A stretch of 5,833 nt of DNA from Bacteroidota bacterium (GTDB taxonomy: Bacteria; Bacteroidota; Bacteroidia; Chitinophagales; Chitinophagaceae): contig CANHNT010000127.1 in assembly GCA_947461985.1 (NCBI GenBank), positions 1 through 5,833 of the forward strand. Reading direction: 5' to 3'. The translations under genes were made by a program, and so were the position numbers. Below are positions 1 to 4,544 of the stretch, piece after piece. Within the stretch, counting starts at the first letter, position 1. The number at the start of each line of letters is the position of its first letter. The notes below the pieces were generated by a model. The model was not told where the DNA came from and did no database searches. It saw only the letters and a list, made by a program, of their open reading frames with translations.

Positions 1-1274
1 AGTTTTTAGCGAAAATGAATCAGGCAGAAATTGAAATTACGCACGATTTTTATTTAAAAAAATATCAATTATCCAATCCTGTCTTGCCTTTTGATTATAT
101 TTTGTTTGATGAAGGACAAGATGCATCACCTGCTATGTTGGATATTTTTTTAAATCAACAATTCGCCATTAAAGTAATTGTGGGCGATACACATCAACAA
201 ATTTACAGTTGGCGCTATGCCATTAACTCGTTGGAGCAAGTAAATTTTAAATCATTCGATTTAAACAATAGTTTTCGGTTTGGTGCAAAAATTGCTTCCT
301 TAGCAAATGAATCTTTATTATTGAAAAGCAAACTAAAAGATTTTAAACCGTTTGAGGTAGTGGGTTTGGGAATAAACAAGGATAAAAAAACACATGCCGT
401 TATTGCTCGAACCAATTTGGGTTTATTGATGAAGGCAATTACTTTTATTACCGACAATAGAAAAATAAAATACATTTATTTCGAAGGCAATTTTAATTCA
501 TACACCTATGCCGATGAAGGCGCTTCTTTATATGATGTATTGAATTTATACAACAAAAAACATTTTTTAATTCGAGATGAATTATTAAAAACCATGCACT
601 CTACTGTGGAGTTGGAAGATTATATTGAAAAAACAGCAGATAAGCAACTGCAAATGATGCTGGACATTGTGAAGGAATATGAAAATGAAATACCTGCATT
701 ATTGAAACAAATAAAAGATAAACATGTAGGCGATTCCGAAAAACATAAAGCAGAAATTATTTTTAGCACCGTGCATCGTTGCAAAGGCATGGAGTATGAT
801 GTGGTAGAGCTTGCCAATGATTTTACCACCGCAGAAAAAATAGACCGTCTGGCAAAACAACCAGATTTTAATGAACAAAAAGACCGAATTGAAGAAGAAA
901 TTAATTTGCTTTATGTGGCTATTACACGTGCCAAAACATTGCTAAAAATTCCTGAAGAATTAGTGCCTGATCATTTTGTGACAGATGCCACCATCGAAAT
1001 TATTAAAAAACCAGCACCCAAAACAAAACCCGATTTGGTGTTGCCCGATTATTCCTCCCGAAACAAACGAACGATTTTGCAAGATGTAGATTCATATTAT
1101 CAAAAAGCAAAAGAATCTAATTCATCTGCTTATGCACCTTGGACAAATAGTTTGGATAAAGAATTGGAAAAAATGTATGACGATGGCGTATCCTACAACG
1201 ACATGGCAAAACATTTTGATAGAACCAAAGGCGCTATCATGAGCCGATTAAGAAAAATTGGGGTATTGGGGTAA
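1..1274 (+). CDS. UvrD/FBH1-like superfamily 1 DNA helicase, C-terminal part (5' end outside window)
   Basis: This is an ATP-dependent SF1A (UvrD/Rep/PcrA-type) DNA helicase resembling FBH1, a family that unwinds DNA or strips proteins from it during repair. The first ATG is at 15, but the frame is open to base 1 and the Walker A half is absent, so the gene starts upstream. Numbering from that ATG, the Walker B motif DEGQD is at 32-36, motif III GDTHQQIYSWR at 57-67, a motif IV-like NNSFRFG at 84-90, motif V STVHRCKGMEYD at 251-262, and motif VI LLYVAITRAK with its arginine finger at 298-307. All visible ATPase motifs are intact. About 60 linker residues follow. The last 35 residues form a helix-turn-helix (YNDMAKHFDRTKGAIMSRLR, about 394-413), probably an accessory DNA-binding module. 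It is transcribed separately from the next gene, with a hairpin terminator between them. The family call is secure; the biological role is not known. Confidence 0.9.
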   Translation, partial: FLAKMNQAEIEITHDFYLKKYQLSNPVLPFDYILFDEGQDASPAMLDIFLNQQFAIKVIVGDTHQQIYSWRYAINSLEQVNFKSFDLNNSFRFGAKIASLANESLLLKSKLKDFKPFEVVGLGINKDKKTHAVIARTNLGLLMKAITFITDNRKIKYIYFEGNFNSYTYADEGASLYDVLNLYNKKHFLIRDELLKTMHSTVELEDYIEKTADKQLQMMLDIVKEYENEIPALLKQIKDKHVGDSEKHKAEIIFSTVHRCKGMEYDVVELANDFTTAEKIDRLAKQPDFNEQKDRIEEEINLLYVAITRAKTLLKIPEELVPDHFVTDATIEIIKKPAPKTKPDLVLPDYSSRNKRTILQDVDSYYQKAKESNSSAYAPWTNSLDKELEKMYDDGVSYNDMAKHFDRTKGAIMSRLRKIGVLG

Positions 1275-1290
1275 TTAAATAGTACGCACC

Positions 1291-1310
1291 CTTTTTCTCT
1301 TTTTCTCTTC
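1291..1310. repeat. Short pyrimidine tandem repeat
   Basis: Two perfect head-to-tail copies of the octamer CTTTTTCT lie at 1291-1298 and 1299-1306, followed by CTTC. The tract abuts the hairpin that starts at 1311. It may be simple slippage sequence or the left part of a larger dispersed intergenic element that includes the hairpin. It has no evident coding role. Confidence 0.6.
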
Positions 1311-1351
1311 GCAGAGTCTGTGCCTCACGACTCTGCATTTTCGTTTTTTTT
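1311..1351 (+). terminator. Hairpin with T-tract, likely rho-independent terminator of the helicase gene
   Basis: GCAGAGTC (1311-1318) is perfectly complementary to GACTCTGC (1329-1336). With T1319 bulged, GTG (1320-1322) can also pair with CAC (1326-1328), giving an 11-bp interrupted stem around a CCT loop. ATTTTCG follows, and then eight T residues at 1344-1351. The hairpin lies 37 bases after the helicase stop. The T-run starts 7 bases after the stem rather than directly after it, which is slightly unlike a textbook terminator. The strong symmetry would also fit a repetitive extragenic palindrome. Confidence 0.65.
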
Positions 1352-1373
1352 ATGAATCTTTTGGTTTTCAATG

Positions 1374-1381
1374 TATTTTTG
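1374..1381 (+). promoter_or_regulatory. Possible Bacteroidota -7 box for the Crp/Fnr-like regulator
   Basis: TATTTTTG fits the Bacteroidota sigma-factor -7 consensus TAnnTTTG exactly and would give a 5' untranslated region of roughly 55-60 bases. No TTG or TTTG sits at the usual 17-23 base distance upstream; the nearest TTTG (1360-1363) is only 10 bases away. The box lies in T-rich DNA where chance matches are frequent. It overlaps an imperfect inverted repeat, GGTT(TT)CAA / TTGAACC (1363-1385), which could be a binding site. Confidence 0.35.
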
Positions 1382-1443
1382 AACCCTCTGCCTAATTTTA
1401 GCGGCAACCGTTAGTTGATATTTTATAAATCATTGCATAAAAA

Positions 1444-2016
1444 ATGAACAAATTTTTACAAATACTTCAAAGTTCAAATATATCACCCGATAAAATTGAA
1501 AATCTCATTAGCAAAGCAAAATTACTACATGTAAAAAGTCAAAGCTTATTGGTAAAACCAAATACCATTTGTGATAAAGCGTATTTTGTACTCAAAGGAG
1601 GCTTTGTATGTCGTCACATTGATAAAGAATTGGAAATCGAAAAAACAATCAACTTTTATTTAGTAGATTTTCACCCTTTTATGGGTTGTGTAGATAGTTA
1701 TTTTTCGGGAACAAAAACGCAGTGCGAATTAAGAGCTATTGCTAATTCAGAAGTCATGGAATTTAATAAAAAGGACATTGATGCCTTAATAAGTCAAGAC
1801 ATTAGCTTATTTACATTCTATCATTCTTTGATTATACAATTTTTACAAGAAGAAAATGATATTAAATTGAAAATTATTTCTTATTCCTCCGAAAGGCTTT
1901 ACAGTCACATAATGACTCATTGGCCCGAAATTATTCAACAAGTGCCTTCTAAATTTATTGCTGAATTTATGGGCATTTCGTCGGAGTGGTTGAGTAAATT
2001 AAAACATCGCATCTAA
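1444..2016 (+). CDS. Crp/Fnr-superfamily transcriptional regulator (cyclic-nucleotide-binding-like domain plus C-terminal HTH)
   Basis: This is a cytoplasmic DNA-binding regulator of 190 residues, a usual length for the many short Crp-like proteins of Bacteroidota. Residues about 1-115 form the beta-barrel sensor domain, with the typical strand YFVLKGG at 47-53. A long dimerisation helix follows (about 117-140). The C-terminal helix-turn-helix (about 167-190, IAEFMGISSEWLSKLK) ends almost exactly at the recognition helix. The Gly-Glu and Arg-Ser pairs of the CRP phosphate-binding cassette are not visible: the matching stretch reads FMGCVDSYFSGTKTQ and then CELRAI. Cyclic AMP is therefore probably not the ligand. 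Four cysteines (43, 56, 82, 94) lie in the sensor domain, without FNR spacing. The start is fixed by an in-frame TAA at 1438-1440. The hydrolase lies 76 bases downstream, with a palindromic candidate operator between them, so the likely job is local control of that gene. The ligand is unknown. Confidence 0.88.
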   Translation: MNKFLQILQSSNISPDKIENLISKAKLLHVKSQSLLVKPNTICDKAYFVLKGGFVCRHIDKELEIEKTINFYLVDFHPFMGCVDSYFSGTKTQCELRAIANSEVMEFNKKDIDALISQDISLFTFYHSLIIQFLQEENDIKLKIISYSSERLYSHIMTHWPEIIQQVPSKFIAEFMGISSEWLSKLKHRI

Positions 2017-2021
2017 CATTT

Positions 2022-2037
2022 CTTGAATTAGTTCAAG
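2022..2037. promoter_or_regulatory. Perfect palindrome CTTGAA-N4-TTCAAG, candidate Crp/Fnr operator
   Basis: Six-base arms CTTGAA (2022-2027) and TTCAAG (2032-2037) flank a TTAG spacer. The core TTGAA-N4-TTCAA has the same half-site length and spacer as the FNR consensus TTGAT-N4-ATCAA, which suits a dimeric Crp/Fnr protein such as the one encoded just upstream. The centre (2029.5) lies about 41 bases before the start site expected from the TACATTTG box at 2059-2066, the usual class II activator position. No T-tract follows, so it is not a terminator of the regulator gene. Confidence 0.6.
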
Positions 2038-2058
2038 TGCATGCCCGAAAACCACTTT

Positions 2059-2066
2059 TACATTTG
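2059..2066 (+). promoter_or_regulatory. Bacteroidota -7 promoter box upstream of the hydrolase gene
   Basis: TACATTTG matches TAnnTTTG exactly. Transcription would start near 2070-2071, leaving a leader of about 22 bases before the ATG at 2093. The -33 position, about 2036-2040, has no TTG; the palindrome occupies the adjacent DNA instead. This pattern is typical of a promoter that needs an activator. Confidence 0.5.
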
Positions 2067-2092
2067 CACTGTTGATTTATACAGTAGACTAA

Positions 2093-3115
2093 ATGACGCA
2101 AAAAAAGAATGTAGGCTATTCGCACGAAGATTTTAAAAAGTTGTACAGTAAATATTACGACGAAAACATGATTGCACTTTCACCACATGTTCAACTTGTT
2201 TTAGAAGGCACACCCTTTCCAGTAGGTGCTTTGCCCCGTTTTATAGAAGCCAATTATTTGGAAGAAGAGGGATATACCGATTTGGAAACATGTTATACCA
2301 ACGAAACCGACGGGTCTATTCATGCAGCAATAATTACTGAAATGCCCGGTGTTACGCCAGAAATGTGGGATTGGTGGTTTGGTTGGCACGGTAGCCAAAA
2401 CAGCCGCTTCAAATTATGGCATCCAACATCACACGTAAGTGCTGTTTGGGAAGATGGTGAAGATGATATTACTTATATTGGCAGAAATTCCGTTATTGAG
2501 GAGTACATTGTAGATAAATTTGTAGCAGCACTGATTCAATTTAAACATCCTACCGAGTTTGGATTTTCTATTGATGCAATTAAAGACCCTTCAAAAGCAG
2601 TTTATATTTGCGCAATAGTAGGGCATTCAAATTTTCCCATAAATTATGGTTATTTGGTGCATCAGGTTCGTGCGGTAGAAGGCGGTTCAGAAATGCGTTC
2701 TCGTTTTTGGCTAGGGGGTCAATATATTCATGCCAGAAAAGAATGCAAATTGACAGGTTTGACGTCTTCTTTTGTTCAAATAATGAAGATGATATCCCCA
2801 GATTTTGGCCGCAAAATGATCACCCACTGCGCTGAAGAAATGAATCATTTGGCGGCATTTTTACCAAAATTATATGTCGAAATGAACCAAACGGTTGAAA
2901 AAATAGATATAGATGGCACATCCATTGAACGTACCTACGAAGATTTTGAAATGACGGTCATGGATACGTTGGTCAATAAAACCGACACAGGTAATAGACC
3001 AAAGTGGATAGAAGCCAAGTCTGTAAAAGCTAGAAAAGCTGAACAAGAACGGAAAATTAAAGCGGCGGCGCAACGAAGTCAGAGCAAGAAAAAGTTTTCG
3101 ACCTCCAACAAGTAA
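2093..3115 (+). CDS. PhlG/phloretin-hydrolase (DAPG hydrolase) family protein
   Basis: This protein belongs to the zinc-dependent C-C bond hydrolases typified by PhlG, which removes an acetyl group from 2,4-diacetylphloroglucinol, and by phloretin hydrolase. No signal peptide is seen, so it is probably cytoplasmic. Family blocks in order are the aromatic WDWWFGWHG (92-100), LWHPTSHVSAVW (108-119), IGRNSVIEEY (129-138), the LVHQVR strand (188-193), MRSRFWLGG (201-209) and the HCAEEMNHLA helix (245-254). By analogy with PhlG (H129, E160, H270, E274, from memory), the metal ligands are likely H110, E136 or E137, H245 and E249, with H190 as a candidate catalytic histidine. At 340 residues it is longer than PhlG (about 290). 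The excess is mostly a Lys/Arg-rich tail from about 308. The start is fixed by a TAA directly before the ATG. The substrate cannot be read from the sequence: acylphloroglucinols, dihydrochalcones or other beta-diketones are possible. The upstream Crp-like gene and palindrome suggest inducible expression. Confidence 0.85.
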   Translation: MTQKKNVGYSHEDFKKLYSKYYDENMIALSPHVQLVLEGTPFPVGALPRFIEANYLEEEGYTDLETCYTNETDGSIHAAIITEMPGVTPEMWDWWFGWHGSQNSRFKLWHPTSHVSAVWEDGEDDITYIGRNSVIEEYIVDKFVAALIQFKHPTEFGFSIDAIKDPSKAVYICAIVGHSNFPINYGYLVHQVRAVEGGSEMRSRFWLGGQYIHARKECKLTGLTSSFVQIMKMISPDFGRKMITHCAEEMNHLAAFLPKLYVEMNQTVEKIDIDGTSIERTYEDFEMTVMDTLVNKTDTGNRPKWIEAKSVKARKAEQERKIKAAAQRSQSKKKFSTSNK

Positions 3116-3247
3116 TAATTTCGCCGATTTTGATGAAAAAACACCAACATCTACGAAAGTGCACAAATAAAAAAACCTCGACTCCATAAAAAAATTCTTA
3201 AAGAAAAGTTGATTGTTTAAAGCAGATTAATAACCGTATTAAAATAT

Positions 3248-3255
3248 TACTTTTG
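3248..3255 (+). promoter_or_regulatory. Possible Bacteroidota -7 box for the thiolase gene
   Basis: TACTTTTG fits TAnnTTTG exactly, 17 bases before the thiolase ATG, so the leader would be only about 12-13 bases. TTG triplets occur at 3209-3211 and 3213-3215, but these are more than 30 bases upstream, beyond the normal spacing. No convincing terminator is visible between the hydrolase stop and this point, so readthrough from the hydrolase gene remains possible. Confidence 0.4.
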
Positions 3256-3272
3256 CTAAAATTTTTAATTCA

Positions 3273-4469
3273 ATGACAAAAGCATATATCATAGATGCCG
3301 TTCGTACGCCCATAGGGAAGTATGGAGGAAGTTTAAGCACCGTAAGACCTGATGATTTATTAGCACATGTAATTAAAGCCATTGTGCAACGTAATCCTTC
3401 TATTGATGTACATGCTATTGAAGATGTAATTGCAGGTTGTGCCAACCAAGCTGGTGAAGATAATAGAGATGTGGCCCGTATGGCGTTGTTGTTGGCTGGT
3501 TTGCCAATCACAGTGGGTGGCAACACCGTGAATCGTTTATGCGCTTCTGGCTTGCAAGCCATCATGGATAGTGCAAGAGGCATTATGTGTGGCGATGGCG
3601 AATTGATGATTGCTTGTGGTGTAGAAAGCATGACACGTGCACCTTTTGTGATGGGTAAAAGCGATGCGCCTTTTTCTCGTAAAGCAGAAATATTTGATAC
3701 GACCATTGGATGGCGTTTTACGAATCCTGCTTTATCAAAATTGCATCATCCATTTAGCATGGGTGAAACAGCAGAGAATGTGGCAAAAAAATATACCGTT
3801 TCTCGTCAAGCTCAAGATGAGTTTGCTTATAATAGTCAATTAAAATATGAACAAGCCCACAAAGCCAATCGTTTTGATGATGAAATAATTCCTGTAGAAA
3901 TTGATTTAGGAAAAGGGAAAACGATGACCTTCCAAAAAGATGAACATCCACGTTTAACGCCTGTTGAAAAATTAGCCGAATTGAAACCTGCTTTCACTAA
4001 AGATGGAAGTGTAACGGCTGCCAATGCCAGTGGTGTAAATGATGGTGCAGCTGCTATGTTATTAGCTTCAGAAGGTGCTGTGAAGAAATATGATTTGCAA
4101 CCTATTGCAATAATTAAAGGGATGGCAATTGCAGGGGTTGACCCAAGCATTATGGGCATTGGGCCCGTTCCTGCTACTCAAAAAGCGTTGCAACGTGCTG
4201 GTTTAACAGTTGATGATATTGATTTATTTGAATTGAATGAAGCATTTGCCTCTCAAAGTATTGCTTGCATGAATGAACTAAAAATTGATCCCAGCAAAGT
4301 GAATGTAAATGGTGGTGCCATTGCATTAGGACATCCTTTGGGTTGCAGTGGAGTGAGAATTTCTACAACGCTATTGCATGAAATGAAAAAACAAAATGCG
4401 AAATATGGGGTTGCTACCATGTGCATTGGCGTAGGCCAAGGGGCCGCTGTGGTGTATGAATTATTATAA
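3273..4469 (+). CDS. pcaF: 3-oxoadipyl-CoA-type thiolase (acetyl-CoA C-acyltransferase)
   Basis: This cytoplasmic degradative thiolase cleaves a 3-oxoacyl-CoA with CoA to acetyl-CoA plus a shortened acyl-CoA. The length of 398 residues is usual for the family. The catalytic residues are present: nucleophile C90 in NRLCASG, N322 in the NEAFA motif, H354 in GGAIALGHPLGCSG, and C384 in CIGVGQG. The block GCANQAGEDNRDVARMALLL (55-74) and the later FDTTIGWRF (141-149) are typical of the PcaF/PaaJ branch. That branch forms succinyl-CoA and acetyl-CoA from 3-oxoadipyl-CoA in the beta-ketoadipate pathway, or acts in phenylacetate degradation. A general acetoacetyl-CoA or fatty-acid thiolase role cannot be excluded, since no other pca or paa gene is in the window. 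The ATG is the only in-frame ATG after a TAA at 3240-3242. The gene lies 157 bases after the hydrolase, probably under its own promoter, and ends before a shared bidirectional terminator. Confidence 0.9.
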   Translation: MTKAYIIDAVRTPIGKYGGSLSTVRPDDLLAHVIKAIVQRNPSIDVHAIEDVIAGCANQAGEDNRDVARMALLLAGLPITVGGNTVNRLCASGLQAIMDSARGIMCGDGELMIACGVESMTRAPFVMGKSDAPFSRKAEIFDTTIGWRFTNPALSKLHHPFSMGETAENVAKKYTVSRQAQDEFAYNSQLKYEQAHKANRFDDEIIPVEIDLGKGKTMTFQKDEHPRLTPVEKLAELKPAFTKDGSVTAANASGVNDGAAAMLLASEGAVKKYDLQPIAIIKGMAIAGVDPSIMGIGPVPATQKALQRAGLTVDDIDLFELNEAFASQSIACMNELKIDPSKVNVNGGAIALGHPLGCSGVRISTTLLHEMKKQNAKYGVATMCIGVGQGAAVVYELL

Positions 4470-4489
4470 GAAATAAAATTTTAACCATA

Positions 4490-4523
4490 AAAAAAACACG
4501 AAGCTTTTACTTCGTGTTTTTTT
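4490..4523. terminator. Bidirectional rho-independent terminator between convergent genes
   Basis: A perfect inverted repeat pairs 4490-4503 (A7, CACG, AAG) with 4510-4523 (CTT, CGTG, T7) around the six-base loop CTTTTA. The stem ends in A's on the left and T's on the right, so the RNA from either strand forms a hairpin followed by a U-tract. It lies 20 bases after the thiolase stop and 21 bases beyond the stop of the convergent PKD gene, and probably serves both. Confidence 0.93.
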
Positions 4524-4544
4524 ATCTATTTTAAAGACTATGAG

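Noticed and set aside
15..17. ATG as the true start of the helicase
   Set aside because: The frame is open upstream to base 1 and the Walker A half of the motor is missing, so the start is outside the window.
1391..1417. CCTAA ... GTTAG resembling an integron attC recombination site
   Set aside because: Only short 4-base complementarity is present; there is no GTTRRRY/RYYYAAC pair with correct spacing, and no cassette structure or integrase in the window.
2068..2085. ACTGT-N8-ACAGT inverted repeat in the hydrolase leader
   Set aside because: Five-base arms with an eight-base spacer are too weak to call a hairpin or operator without conservation data.
2870..3187. 105-codon minus-strand frame rich in Phe, Leu and Ser at the end of the hydrolase gene
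   Set aside because: It is antisense to the Lys-rich tail (AAA/AAG reads as TTT/CTT), which explains the Phe/Leu-rich translation. There is no promoter or family match.
3209..3221. TTGAT-TGTT-TAAA upstream of the thiolase as a second FNR-like operator
   Set aside because: Only one half-site is good and it differs from the palindrome at 2022-2037; in such AT-rich DNA this is likely chance.
3239..3706. 155-codon open frame on the minus strand opposite the thiolase
   Set aside because: It lies over the conserved N-terminal half of a clear thiolase and its translation resembles no known family, so it is a shadow of the coding strand. The same applies to 3836-4159 and 3754-3951.
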